Notes: generated by a model not told the origin, from the letters alone. 10,686 nucleotides of DNA from Lutispora sp. (GCA_030834765.1 JAUQXG010000213.1:1-10686); one strand, 5' to 3'. Positions 1 through 7,166 are shown, counted from the first letter of the stretch. A program made the numbers and translations.

Positions 1-99
1 TATGTTGTCATCCTTCTTTAGCTTTTTGCTTAAAACCTTAGCTGCTTCCACTCCCGCATATCCTGCGCCAAGGATGAGGATCTTTTTCTTATCAGCCAC
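1..99 (-). CDS. ndh: Type-II NADH dehydrogenase (NDH-2), N-terminal fragment
   Basis: Only the first 33 codons are in the window; the gene continues past the left edge. The visible protein has the N-terminal Rossmann FAD-binding motif GAGYAGVEAA (GxGxxG, residues 11-16 from the chosen start), typical of NAD(P)/FAD-dependent oxidoreductases and especially single-subunit NDH-2 enzymes, which pass electrons from NADH to quinone at the membrane. The start is chosen as GTG at 99-97: the sequence AGGAGG at 112-107 is 7 nt from this GTG, but only 1 nt from the upstream in-frame ATG at 105-103. The gene is divergent from the apbE-type lipoprotein gene. The family call is inferred from about 30 residues; thioredoxin-reductase-like or other pyridine nucleotide-disulfide oxidoreductases cannot be excluded. 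Confidence 0.7.
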   Translation of the reverse strand, partial: MADKKKILILGAGYAGVEAAKVLSKKLKKDDNI

Positions 100-331
100 T
101 TTCATACCTCCTGTTTTGATTGATAATATACAAACTAAAAAAAACATCTCGATAATATAATATAAATTTTATAGTTTGCCCATCTATTATATAATATATT
201 TACAATAATTTCGATAGCTTTTATTAAATTTTTATTATTTCCCATTATTCCCATGATAAATAATCTGTATTTTCGTATTTTTCACTGGAAATTTCAAAGA
301 TATTGTCGTATTATTATAATGCATGATTTTC

Positions 332-359
332 TTTACATGCTAAGGTTATAGCTTATAAA
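332..359 (+). promoter_or_regulatory. Candidate sigma-A promoter, distal, for the apbE operon
   Basis: TTTACA (332-337), a 16-nt spacer, then TATAAA (354-359). It would give a leader of about 155 nt before the apbE-type start at 524. In DNA this AT-rich, such matches arise often by chance. Confidence 0.35.
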
Positions 360-426
360 CAAATAGATTTACGAAACCTTAAATATACACTTTCAAAAGT
401 ACCAACAAATGAAAAATTGGAAGCAA

Positions 427-453
427 TTGAAAAATTATGAATAATCGTATAAT
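427..453 (+). promoter_or_regulatory. Candidate sigma-A promoter, proximal, for the apbE operon
   Basis: TTGAAA (427-432) and a perfect TATAAT (448-453), but the 15-nt spacer is shorter than the usual 17. It lies about 70 nt upstream of the chosen start at 524. It is an alternative to the distal candidate. Confidence 0.35.
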
Positions 454-523
454 ATTTAGTATGTAAGACGAAGTATATATATGATTATAAATTTTTATGC
501 TTATATTGATTGGAGGAAAACGA

Positions 524-1564
524 ATGAAAAAATCTTTATTCATTGCATTATGTCTTTGTTACATATTTATTTTAACAGCCTGCAGTGCTAGTCCACCTTC
601 TGCACCAGCTGAGCCAATCAAAAAAAGTGAATTTCTTTTAGGCACGATCTGTGAAATAACTATATATGATAAGATTGATGAAAAAGTTTTCGACGAAGCT
701 TTTTCAAGAATAACAGATATCGAAAAAAAGATGACTATAAATAATGCAGATACAAGCGAAATTATCAAATTAAATGAAGCTTCAGGAAAAGAATCGGTAA
801 AGCTAAGTCCTGATACTTTCTTTGTATTGGAAAAAGGCATCTATTACTCCACTCTTGCAAATGGCTCTTTTGATATTACTGTAGGACCTTTAGTAAAGCA
901 GTGGAACATAGGTACTGATTATGCTGCTGTACCCAATGCTGATGAATTAAAACAAGCTATGGGTTTAATAGATTATAAAAAACTTGATTTAGATAAAAAT
1001 AACTTTAGTGCGAAGCTTCAGCAAGAGGGCATGAAAGTTGACCTTGGTGCAATTGCAAAAGGATATGCAGCAGATGAGGCAGCTGCCGTGCTTACTAAAA
1101 ATGGTGTGAAGCATGCAATCGTAAATCTTGGAGGCAATATATTAGTAATAGGCGGAAAGACCAACGGGACCCTATGGAAAATAGGTGTACAAAATCCTTA
1201 TGATGCCAGAGGAGAATATGTTGGTATCATGAATATGAAGGATGAAGCGATTGTTTCTTCTGGAACCTACGAAAGATATTTCGAAGAAAATGGTAAAATA
1301 TATCATCACATACTGGACCCTAAAACAGGATATCCATCAGATAATGATTTAGTTAGTGTTTCTATTGTAACCAGCAAATCAATAGACGGAGATGGCCTTT
1401 CAACCAGCACATTCTTATTAGGTTTAGAAAAAGGGATGGAACTTATAGAGCATCTAGATGATGTTGAGGCAGTATTTATTACAAAAAATAAAGAGGTATA
1501 TGTCTCATCAGGCTTGAAAGATAATTTTCTTATCACCAATAGCGAATATAAAGAGGTAGAATAG
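524..1564 (+). CDS. apbE: Lipoprotein FAD:protein FMN transferase (ApbE/FmnB family)
   Basis: ApbE-family enzymes use Mg2+ and FAD to attach FMN covalently to a Thr/Ser of target proteins outside the cytoplasmic membrane. From the ATG at 524 the protein has 346 residues, the normal family length. That start is chosen because GGAGG (512-516) is 7 nt upstream; the longer frame from 497 places the Shine-Dalgarno inside the gene. The N-terminus is a lipoprotein signal with lipobox LTAC (Cys20). Family motifs are intact: FLLGT near residue 37, DITVGPL near 117, GAIAKGY (175-181), LGGN (202-205), HHILDPKTGYP (261-271) and DGLST (290-294, metal-binding Asp and Thr). It is therefore probably surface-anchored and active. 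It is followed after 55 nt by a polyprenyl diphosphate synthase and sits divergent to an NDH-2 gene, a grouping like FmnB in flavin-based extracellular electron transfer loci. Rnf or Nqr flavinylation is the alternative role, but no such subunits are in the window. Confidence 0.92.
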   Translation: MKKSLFIALCLCYIFILTACSASPPSAPAEPIKKSEFLLGTICEITIYDKIDEKVFDEAFSRITDIEKKMTINNADTSEIIKLNEASGKESVKLSPDTFFVLEKGIYYSTLANGSFDITVGPLVKQWNIGTDYAAVPNADELKQAMGLIDYKKLDLDKNNFSAKLQQEGMKVDLGAIAKGYAADEAAAVLTKNGVKHAIVNLGGNILVIGGKTNGTLWKIGVQNPYDARGEYVGIMNMKDEAIVSSGTYERYFEENGKIYHHILDPKTGYPSDNDLVSVSIVTSKSIDGDGLSTSTFLLGLEKGMELIEHLDDVEAVFITKNKEVYVSSGLKDNFLITNSEYKEVE

Positions 1565-1619
1565 CTCAATTATTTAAATATGGGAAAATAATTAAAATTA
1601 AAGATAACGGGGAAAAAGA

Positions 1620-2600
1620 ATGAATAATACAGCTTTTAAGTTTTGGGAGAAATATCCTAGTCTCAGAAGTGATCTAGGAGAAGTTCATGAATTGATGAAA
1701 GATACCATTAAGGTTAGAGACAAGGATACTGAGGAAATTCTTCTTGATATGATTGATTCAGGAGGAAAACTGCTTAGACCTGCGTTTTTGCTGCTATGCG
1801 GAAAATTCGGAAAATATAGTAAGAAAAAACTAGCGCCATTGGCAGCAGTAATTGAACTTCTTCATATGTCCACATTAGTTCACGATGATATCATTGATGA
1901 TGCTCCTTTGAGAAGAGGCAAGCAAACTGTTCAAGCTTCCAAGGGAAAAACAAATGCAGTACTGCTTGGAGATTTTCTTTTTGCTAGATGCTTTATGCTG
2001 CTTTCAGAAAAGACTTCAATGAAATTTATGCGATTAGTAGCTAAGGTTATCTCTCAAATTTGTCTTGGAGAAATGGAACAATTCTCTAGCAAATATCAAC
2101 AGAATGTCAGTCCAAGAAAATATTTAAAAAGAATATCAGCAAAAACAGCTGCACTCTTTTCACTAAGTTGTTATATTGGTGCTATTGAGAGCAAATGTAA
2201 TCCTAAGCTAATAGCTAATCTATCAAAAGTAGGATTTAACACGGGTATGGCATTTCAAATTATAGATGATATTTTGGATTATAGCGGAAGCGTAGACTTA
2301 GTGGGAAAAGCAGTTGGACATGATCTAGAACAGGGTATATTCACCATTCCCCTTATTTATGCTCTAAAAACAGATAAAAACAAGGAATTGACACATCTTC
2401 TTTCAAAATCTTCTTATAGCAAAGAAGATGTCAGTGCAATCATACAATTAACAAGAGAAGCAGGAGGCATAAAAAGAGCCCAAACTCTAGCAGAAAAATA
2501 TACTAAAAAAGCCTTTCACTATATAGATATGCTTCCAGAGAAAGAAGAAAAAAATATAATGCGAGAATTGGTTGAGAAATTATTAATAAGGAAATACTAA
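1620..2600 (+). CDS. Long-chain polyprenyl diphosphate synthase
   Basis: This enzyme condenses isopentenyl diphosphate onto an allylic diphosphate to make the isoprenoid tail of quinones. The 326-residue protein has both Asp-rich motifs: the first DDIID at 89-93 in HDDIIDDAPLRRG, the second DDILD at 216-220. It also has GGKLLRP (48-54) and GKAVGHDLEQGIFTIPL near 229-245. The residue five before the first Asp motif is Ser (in HMSTLVHDD). Small residues there are typical of long-chain (C30-C45) synthases rather than farnesyl or geranylgeranyl types; this is inference from family knowledge. GGGGA at 1609-1613 precedes the ATG by 6 nt. The gene is probably co-transcribed with the upstream ApbE lipoprotein gene, resembling DmkB in the Listeria electron-transfer locus, where it supplies a dedicated demethylmenaquinone tail. 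A general hepta- or octaprenyl synthase (HepT/IspB type) is the alternative. Confidence 0.9.
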   Translation: MNNTAFKFWEKYPSLRSDLGEVHELMKDTIKVRDKDTEEILLDMIDSGGKLLRPAFLLLCGKFGKYSKKKLAPLAAVIELLHMSTLVHDDIIDDAPLRRGKQTVQASKGKTNAVLLGDFLFARCFMLLSEKTSMKFMRLVAKVISQICLGEMEQFSSKYQQNVSPRKYLKRISAKTAALFSLSCYIGAIESKCNPKLIANLSKVGFNTGMAFQIIDDILDYSGSVDLVGKAVGHDLEQGIFTIPLIYALKTDKNKELTHLLSKSSYSKEDVSAIIQLTREAGGIKRAQTLAEKYTKKAFHYIDMLPEKEEKNIMRELVEKLLIRKY

Positions 2601-2632
2601 TCTATAACTTTGTTAATAAACTTTGGAAGAAA

Positions 2633-2647
2633 AGGTGATCTAAAATA
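2633..2647 (+). promoter_or_regulatory. Strong Shine-Dalgarno pointing to an in-frame AUA codon
   Basis: AGGTGATC (2633-2640) matches the extended anti-Shine-Dalgarno pairing over eight bases. Nine nucleotides after its GG comes ATA (2645-2647), in frame with the hydrogenase-like gene and with no stop between. The annotated ATG at 2681 has only a GG directly touching it and no usable ribosome site. Translation from ATA would add 12 residues (NTQFYGFQEKR after the start). An in-frame TGA at 2636-2638 blocks any start farther upstream. Confidence 0.55.
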
Positions 2648-2680
2648 AATACGCAATTTTATGGCTTTCAAGAAAAAAGG

Positions 2681-4033
2681 ATGAAAATATTTGGTGAGCT
2701 TGTCAAAAGATATTGGAATGGCAATTTGAAGAATGCGGATGATTTAAATGGGTTAGCTGCCGAGATCAAGGAGAGCTATGGTTTTACGGATTCTGATATT
2801 CCTTTTATTAAGAATCATATCAGAATTGCCATGGGACTCGACCCTCGTGGAAATGAAGATTTTCAGGATGAGTTGGATATTATCAAAAACTCTAAAGAAA
2901 TCGCAGAACCTATTGTAGCTAAAATACAAGGACCTTGCGAACATTGTGATGAAGAAATCTGTAAATGCAAAGATACATGCAAATACGAAGCCAATGTTTA
3001 TCAGAGAAGCACTGGTCCCATTATTGAGAATAATAAATGTCTTAGCTGCGGACAATGTGTAACTGCATGTGATTTTGGCGCACTTGCTGATAAAATTGAA
3101 TTTATACCTTTAATAGATCTTCTAAAAGATGAAACCACTCCTATCTATGTTTCTGTCGCCCCTGCTATCGTTGGTCAATTTGGAAAAAATATTTCAATGG
3201 GGCAGCTGAGAACAGCCTTCAAAATGCTAGGGTTTAAGGATATGATTGAAGTAGCACTATTTGCAGATATATTGTCAATAAAAGAAGCCTTTGAGTTTAA
3301 CGAACTTGTACAAGATAAAGGAGACTTTTTCCTGACTAGCTGTTGTTGCCCTGTATGGTTCAATCTTACAAGAAAGCATTATCACACCATATATGAGCAC
3401 ATGTCACCTTCAGTTTCCCCAATGATCGCTTCAGGCAGAATATTAAAAACTCTTTATAAAAATGCAAAGGTTGTTTTTATAGCTCCTTGTATTGCTAAAA
3501 AGGCTGAAATAAAAGAAACTGAGCTAAAAGGTGCTATTGACTATGTTCTAAACTTCAGAGAATTAGATGAGATATTCAAAGCTTTAGATATCAATGTAGC
3601 CAACCTTTGTGGAGACGAAAAGGATCAGGCATCTTTTGGTGGCAGGCTTTACGCAAGAACTGGAGGAGTAAGCTTTTCTGTTAAAACAGTGGTAAATCGA
3701 CTAGCGCCAAAAAGGTTAATAAAGCTTAAATCAAAAAAGGTTCACGGCGTACAAGAATGCAAAAAAATATTGGATATCCTTTCATCGGGCAGTGAAATTG
3801 ATTCTAACTTTATTGAGGGCATGGGCTGTAAAGGTGGTTGTGTAGGCGGGCCAAGAACAATAATAGATGTGGATTCTGGAACCAAAGCAGTAAATGAAGC
3901 TGCTGAAGATTCATTGATTATGACACCTTTTGATAATTTAAATGTTATGAAGATATTAAAGCAGCTGGGGATAAACTCTATTGAAGAAATCATAGAAAAT
4001 GAAGATATAAAAAAAATATTGTCTAGGGTATGA
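2681..4033 (+). CDS. Monomeric [FeFe]-hydrogenase-like iron-sulfur protein (group B-like motifs)
   Basis: 450 residues from the ATG; about 462 if it starts at the ATA at 2645. The N-terminal third has a Cys cluster (C86, C89, C94, C96, C100) and a canonical [4Fe-4S] motif CLSCGQC plus C130 (C120, 123, 126, 130). The H-cluster domain follows: VSVAPAIVGQFG near 157, motif L1 TSCCCPVW (219-226), motif L2 APCIAKKAE (268-276, Cys270), ARTGGV near 325-330, and motif L3 GMGCKGGCVGGP (380-391, Cys383 and Cys387). All four Cys expected to hold the H-cluster are present. L1 has an extra Cys, L2 has Ala for the usual Met, and L3 has Lys for the usual Pro. I recall these variants from the group B (CpIII-like) or other non-prototypical lineages, so the natural direction and partner are uncertain. 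It lacks the extra N-terminal domains of CpI-type enzymes and has no PAS domain. It is the last gene of the operon. Confidence 0.85.
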   Translation: MKIFGELVKRYWNGNLKNADDLNGLAAEIKESYGFTDSDIPFIKNHIRIAMGLDPRGNEDFQDELDIIKNSKEIAEPIVAKIQGPCEHCDEEICKCKDTCKYEANVYQRSTGPIIENNKCLSCGQCVTACDFGALADKIEFIPLIDLLKDETTPIYVSVAPAIVGQFGKNISMGQLRTAFKMLGFKDMIEVALFADILSIKEAFEFNELVQDKGDFFLTSCCCPVWFNLTRKHYHTIYEHMSPSVSPMIASGRILKTLYKNAKVVFIAPCIAKKAEIKETELKGAIDYVLNFRELDEIFKALDINVANLCGDEKDQASFGGRLYARTGGVSFSVKTVVNRLAPKRLIKLKSKKVHGVQECKKILDILSSGSEIDSNFIEGMGCKGGCVGGPRTIIDVDSGTKAVNEAAEDSLIMTPFDNLNVMKILKQLGINSIEEIIENEDIKKILSRV

Positions 4034-4046
4034 TATCAGATATTGC

Positions 4047-4080
4047 AAAAGCGATTGGGAATTCTCAATCGCTTTTATTA
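4047..4080 (+). terminator. Intrinsic terminator after the hydrogenase-like gene
   Basis: A perfect 11-bp stem AAAAGCGATTG (4047-4057) / CAATCGCTTTT (4066-4076) with an 8-nt loop, 13 nt after the stop codon. The 3' side merges into a short T-rich tract. Its A and T runs are symmetric enough to work weakly on the other strand too. Confidence 0.85.
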
Positions 4081-4216
4081 CTATTAAATTAATCTTGTAA
4101 CATTCATTAGTATATCCTATATGTCCCATTTTTTTATTATATTCAATCATATATATTAATATATGAAAAGGAAATATAAACTATCAACATATTATAATTT
4201 CCTACATATATTTTAT

Positions 4217-4234
4217 TGAGAAAACATTTTCTCA
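4217..4234. repeat. 18-bp near-perfect palindrome, possible operator
   Basis: TGAGAAAACATTTTCTCA: 8-bp arms around a CA centre, about 20 bp upstream of the putative structured RNA. It overlaps the place where a promoter for that RNA would sit (weak TATATT at 4235-4240). It lacks the CG core of a CcpA site and has no T-run of a terminator. Its function is unknown. Confidence 0.35.
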
Positions 4235-4254
4235 TATATTCATTTTTTCTTTCA

Positions 4255-4391
4255 ATGGGTTGGGAGGTGTCATAAATTATTAGGGTCGGATTTGGATGGA
4301 AGCCCTTAGACATGATGGCTAGTAAATACGTGGGTTTGGTATTTACTGAGTTAAATTCAAAAAATATAGACTACTGTGTTTCGCAACCCAT
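4255..4391 (+). ncRNA. Putative structured noncoding RNA, family unassigned
   Basis: No reading frame covers this stretch, yet it is visibly richer in G and C than its flanks. A closing stem ATGGGTTG (4255-4262) / CAACCCAT (4384-4391) encloses three elements: a stem GTGTC (4267-4271) / GACAT (4309-4313), an inner AGGG (4282-4285) / CCCT (4303-4306), and a perfect 9-bp hairpin AGTAAATAC (4321-4329) / GTATTTACT (4339-4347) with loop GTGGGTTTG. That loop repeats TGGGTT, so it could compete for the same CAACCCA strand, hinting at a pseudoknot or switch. An intrinsic terminator follows at 4400-4436. Plus strand is preferred because the minus-strand cca transcript should end before it. Size and clostridial setting are compatible with raiA-type or 6S-like RNAs, but I cannot match it to either with certainty. 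A small inverted-repeat mobile element is the alternative. Confidence 0.55.
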
Positions 4392-4396
4392 ATCGC

Positions 4397-4436
4397 AAAA
4401 AAAGACCGCAATAAATTTTATCACTTACGGTCTTTT
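4397..4436 (-). terminator. Intrinsic terminator of the cca operon, probably bidirectional
   Basis: Stem AAAAGACCG (4400-4408) / CGGTCTTTT (4428-4436), starting 5 nt after the cca stop codon. On the minus strand the hairpin is followed by a run of seven T (complement of 4397-4403), a strong signal. On the plus strand the T-run is only four long, enough to end the putative RNA at 4255-4391 less efficiently. Confidence 0.85.
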
Positions 4437-4440
4437 GTAA

Positions 4441-5826
4441 TTAAGCATTTTTATTGTAGATGTCGCTGCGATGCATGGCTAAAGCGGCATCTACAAGGCT
4501 TTGTCTTTCATTTAATTCTGGGTTTTCTATGACCTTTTCCAGAAGCATTTTAAGCACTGTACCTATTTCTTTCCCCTGACTATATCCTAAATCCATTAAG
4601 TCATTTCCGTTTATTCCCAAGTCCTTCACTGTGACACATTCGTCTTTTTCTATAATTTCTTGTATTAAAATTTTTATCTTTTCAAGAATTATATGTCTTC
4701 CATTATAATATATTGGGTTTTGCGATTTACTATCTGCCTCTTTCACTTTTACAAGATCCAGCAAAGCATCTTTTCCTATTCGACTCAACCATTTTCTAAT
4801 ACACTTCTTGCCGTCTACTATTCTTTCATCGTGAAAAAGTACTAATTGAGATACTTTGTCAATGGTATCATTATCATACCTCAGTCTTTTTAAGATATCT
4901 CTTGCCATTTCAGAAGAAACTTCTTGATGTCCATAAAAATGGCCTATCCCTTTTTTATCAATGGTCTTTTGTTTTGGCTTTCCAATATCATGCAGAAGCA
5001 TTGTAAGACGAAGGTGCAGAGTTGGCTCTATGCTTGCCATACTGTGCAGTATATGCTCTCCTACATTATATATATGATACGGATTATCCTGCTTTGTAAC
5101 CATCGTATCAAGGAATTCAGGCATGATATGATAAAGTAATTTCAGCTTCCATAAATCTCTTATACAAAATGGATCGCTCACTATTATTTTGCTGAATTCC
5201 TGATTGATTCTTTCCATGCTTACATTTTTAATTAAATGATTATTTCTTAATATTGCTGTCTTTGTCTCTTGGTTTATTTTAAAACCTAATTGAGCTGCAA
5301 ATCTCACTGCCCTGAGCATTCTAAGTGCATCTTCCTTAAACCTCTCATCAGCGTTTCCTACACATCCTACCTCACACTTTTTTATATCCTGTAGCCCATG
5401 AAAATAATCTATCAAGCCTATTTCAGCATTATATGCCATAGAATTTATGGTAAAATCCCGTCTTGATAAATCCGCCTTTAATGTTTTTGTAAAAACAACA
5501 TAATCTGGTCTTCTATGATCTGAATATTGGCCATCCACTCTAAAGGTAGTCACTTCAAAGCTCTTTCCATTTACTACAACAGTAATGGTACCATGTTTTA
5601 TGCCTGTAGGTATCACATTTTCAAAACAAGAAAAATAATCCATCATTTGAAGGGGCTCTGCATCTGTTGTTATATCCCAGTCATTTGGTATTCTACCCAT
5701 AATGCTGTCCCGGACACATCCCCCTACAATATATCCTTGATGGCCTCTCGATTTTAATACTTCAATGATTCGTTCTACTTCAAAGGGTATCCTTATAGAA
5801 AATTCACTGTTCAATAAACTTCGCAC
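4441..5826 (-). CDS. cca: CCA tRNA nucleotidyltransferase with HD domain (class II)
   Basis: Adds or repairs the 3' CCA end of tRNAs. The 461-residue protein shows the class II nucleotidyltransferase head: GGCVRD (35-40) and the catalytic pair D49/D51 in NDWDITT. RRDFTIN follows at 122-128, then the RNA-binding segment EDALRMLRAVRFAAQLGF (165-182), and a C-terminal HD domain with H279-D280 in LLHDIGKP. Length is normal for the HD-containing Firmicutes type. Sequence alone does not tell a full CCA-adding enzyme from an A-adding one of a split pair. The longest frame starts at GTG 5826, but this GTG lies inside AGAGGTG (5830-5824), which looks like the Shine-Dalgarno; TTG at 5814 (11 nt downstream, 457 residues) may be the real start. 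It is downstream of the PNPOx-like gene with a short gap, so the two are probably one operon. Confidence 0.93.
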   Translation of the reverse strand: MRSLLNSEFSIRIPFEVERIIEVLKSRGHQGYIVGGCVRDSIMGRIPNDWDITTDAEPLQMMDYFSCFENVIPTGIKHGTITVVVNGKSFEVTTFRVDGQYSDHRRPDYVVFTKTLKADLSRRDFTINSMAYNAEIGLIDYFHGLQDIKKCEVGCVGNADERFKEDALRMLRAVRFAAQLGFKINQETKTAILRNNHLIKNVSMERINQEFSKIIVSDPFCIRDLWKLKLLYHIMPEFLDTMVTKQDNPYHIYNVGEHILHSMASIEPTLHLRLTMLLHDIGKPKQKTIDKKGIGHFYGHQEVSSEMARDILKRLRYDNDTIDKVSQLVLFHDERIVDGKKCIRKWLSRIGKDALLDLVKVKEADSKSQNPIYYNGRHIILEKIKILIQEIIEKDECVTVKDLGINGNDLMDLGYSQGKEIGTVLKMLLEKVIENPELNERQSLVDAALAMHRSDIYNKNA

Positions 5827-5853
5827 CTCTATACTACTTTTGGGTAAGCCTTT

Positions 5854-6318
5854 CTATCTTCTAGCTTTTCCAGTTAAATGTTTAATATCAATTCGTATTA
5901 CTGTTGTTTCATGAGCAGCTGCCTGTAAATATTTTTCTCCTTCTGGGATGAAGCCTTCAGAATATTTTTTTACCAGATCTAAAAGACTTTTCATTTTTTC
6001 TTCTCCTTCTATCTCAAAGGCATCCCCAAATACAATTACACTTTCATAGTTTGTACTAAATTTACAAGGTAATACTTCTGTTTTTCCGATCACACAAAAT
6101 GAAACCTTATTATTAAACCTCATATTACTGAGCTTTGTGCCTTCTTTTGCACCATGAAAGTATATTTTATTATCGCTATATGTATAGCTAAGAGGAATTC
6201 CATATGCATACCCATTTTCTCCAACAGTAGAAAGTACTCCATACTCGCCATTTTTTAAGACTTCTAATGCCGCTTCCGTTTCAATTTGTCTATCTTTTCG
6301 TCTCATTTCATTAAACAT
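5854..6318 (-). CDS. Pyridoxamine 5'-phosphate oxidase-fold flavoprotein (NimA-like)
   Basis: A 154-residue protein of the split-barrel FMN-binding fold. Visible family features are the N-terminal helix MRRKDRQIET, then YGVLSTVGENGYAYGIPLSY, then IYFHGAKEGTKLSNM followed by VSFCVIG. This layout is typical of the small group annotated as pyridoxamine 5'-phosphate oxidase family or 5-nitroimidazole resistance (NimA)-like proteins. They bind FMN, or in some cases heme or F420, and the substrate here cannot be told. The start ATG at 6318 is chosen because GAGGG (6328-6324) lies 5 nt upstream; the longer frame from 6330 would put the Shine-Dalgarno inside the gene. It is followed closely by cca on the same strand. 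No clear promoter was found upstream. Confidence 0.8.
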   Translation of the reverse strand: MFNEMRRKDRQIETEAALEVLKNGEYGVLSTVGENGYAYGIPLSYTYSDNKIYFHGAKEGTKLSNMRFNNKVSFCVIGKTEVLPCKFSTNYESVIVFGDAFEIEGEEKMKSLLDLVKKYSEGFIPEGEKYLQAAAHETTVIRIDIKHLTGKARR

Positions 6319-6495
6319 GCTATCCCTCATTTCAATATATTTTTATTTATATGATACTATAATGAAAAAAAATAATCTATGGAGATTTTTGAGGATGAGC
6401 TTTGATATATGTCTCCCTTCAGGCAGGACAAAGATAAATTTATATGCTCAATTAATATTGCTTTTACAAATACCTAAGATTCAGAGCTAGACCCT

Positions 6496-6533
6496 AAAAA
6501 AGATCTCCGCAGCCCAAATAGGACTACGGAGAT
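6496..6533 (-). terminator. Intrinsic terminator of mntP
   Basis: A 13-bp stem with two G-T wobbles (6533-6521 pairing with 6515-6503 on the minus strand), 5-nt loop, followed by CTTTTTT (complement of 6502-6496). The stem begins in the last codon: the T of the TAA stop at 6535-6533 is next to or part of it. A strong, gene-abutting terminator. Confidence 0.92.
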
Positions 6534-7123
6534 TATTTGAATATTGCTGATATGTAAGAAGTCAGATTCATATGCTCGTTAAGAATTTTGAAGCCCATGA
6601 ATATGAGGACTGCGCCTCCTAGAAATTGGGCTTTGTTTTTTAAAAGACATCCGAATTGTTTGCCTAGTATTACACCTAAAGTGCATATTACAAAGGTTAT
6701 AATACCGATTATAGTGATTGCACTGTATATATTTACTTTTAAGAATGCAAAGCTTATTCCAACAGCTAAAGCATCCACACTAGTAGCTATTGCTAATACT
6801 AAAAGAGTCTTATTATCCAGAGGATCAAATCCTCCTGTTTCGCATTCACCTTTTGATGCTTCATGAAGCATCTTTCCGCCAATAATGACCATGAGCCCAA
6901 AGGCTATCCAGTGATCTACTCTTACGATGTAATCACTAAAGCTGTATCCTGCTATCCATCCAATCAAAGGCATGATAGCTTGAGCTAACCCAAAGAAAAT
7001 CCCTACCTTTAATACATTGCTAACCCTTAACCCTTTTATGATTATTCCACATGTTATTGCAATGGCAAAGGCATCCATAGATAGACCCACACCTATAAGT
7101 AAAATCGAAGCTATACTCATCAT
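6533..7123 (-). CDS. mntP: Manganese efflux pump MntP
   Basis: A 196-residue, highly hydrophobic inner-membrane protein that exports Mn2+. It has the two-fold MntP layout of about six membrane helices: SMDAFAIA near residue 15 (Asp17), GGKMLHE (82-88), and the second-half counterpart ATSVDALAVG (113-122, Asp117). The paired Asp motifs are the family signature. A Shine-Dalgarno AAAGGGG (7134-7128) lies 4 nt from the first ATG (7123) and 7 nt from a second ATG (7120); the second may be the true start, shortening the protein by one residue. The gene has its own promoter, a 300-nt leader with a Mn2+-riboswitch candidate, and a terminator at the stop codon. This makes a self-contained manganese-responsive unit. 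Confidence 0.93.
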   Translation of the reverse strand: MMSIASILLIGVGLSMDAFAIAITCGIIIKGLRVSNVLKVGIFFGLAQAIMPLIGWIAGYSFSDYIVRVDHWIAFGLMVIIGGKMLHEASKGECETGGFDPLDNKTLLVLAIATSVDALAVGISFAFLKVNIYSAITIIGIITFVICTLGVILGKQFGCLLKNKAQFLGGAVLIFMGFKILNEHMNLTSYISAIFK

Positions 7124-7166
7124 TATTCCCCTTTCGTTATATTGTCATATGGCACAAAATATTCAG

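Larger units (their letters stand above)
106..523. other. Divergent AT-rich intergenic region between NDH-2 and apbE-type genes
   Basis: About 420 bp with no supportable gene on either strand. It is very AT-rich and must hold the promoters of both divergent genes. Two weak plus-strand promoter candidates are listed separately. Other structure is minor: a 7-bp inverted repeat TAAGGTT (341-347) / AACCTTA (375-381) and a direct repeat GAAAAATT (411-418, 429-436). No convincing minus-strand promoter and no riboswitch was recognised. Confidence 0.6.

Noticed and set aside
2661..2684. Seven-codon ORF (ATG GCT TTC ...) whose TGA overlaps the ATG at 2681, a possible leader peptide
   Set aside because: The only good Shine-Dalgarno (2633-2640) is 25 nt upstream, too far. 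The in-frame ATA start explains that ribosome site better.
2753..3055. Minus-strand 100-residue reading frame inside the hydrogenase gene
   Set aside because: It is antisense to the ferredoxin-like region, with no ribosome site and no recognisable domain.
4217..4234. CcpA cre site
   Set aside because: The palindrome has AACATT at its centre, without the CG core of cre, and its arms are longer than the 14-bp consensus.
6334..6495. Possible small RNA or degraded gene between the PNPOx-like gene and mntP
   Set aside because: Only a weak GGAGA/TCTCC pairing was found; there is no frame, promoter or stable fold to support a call.
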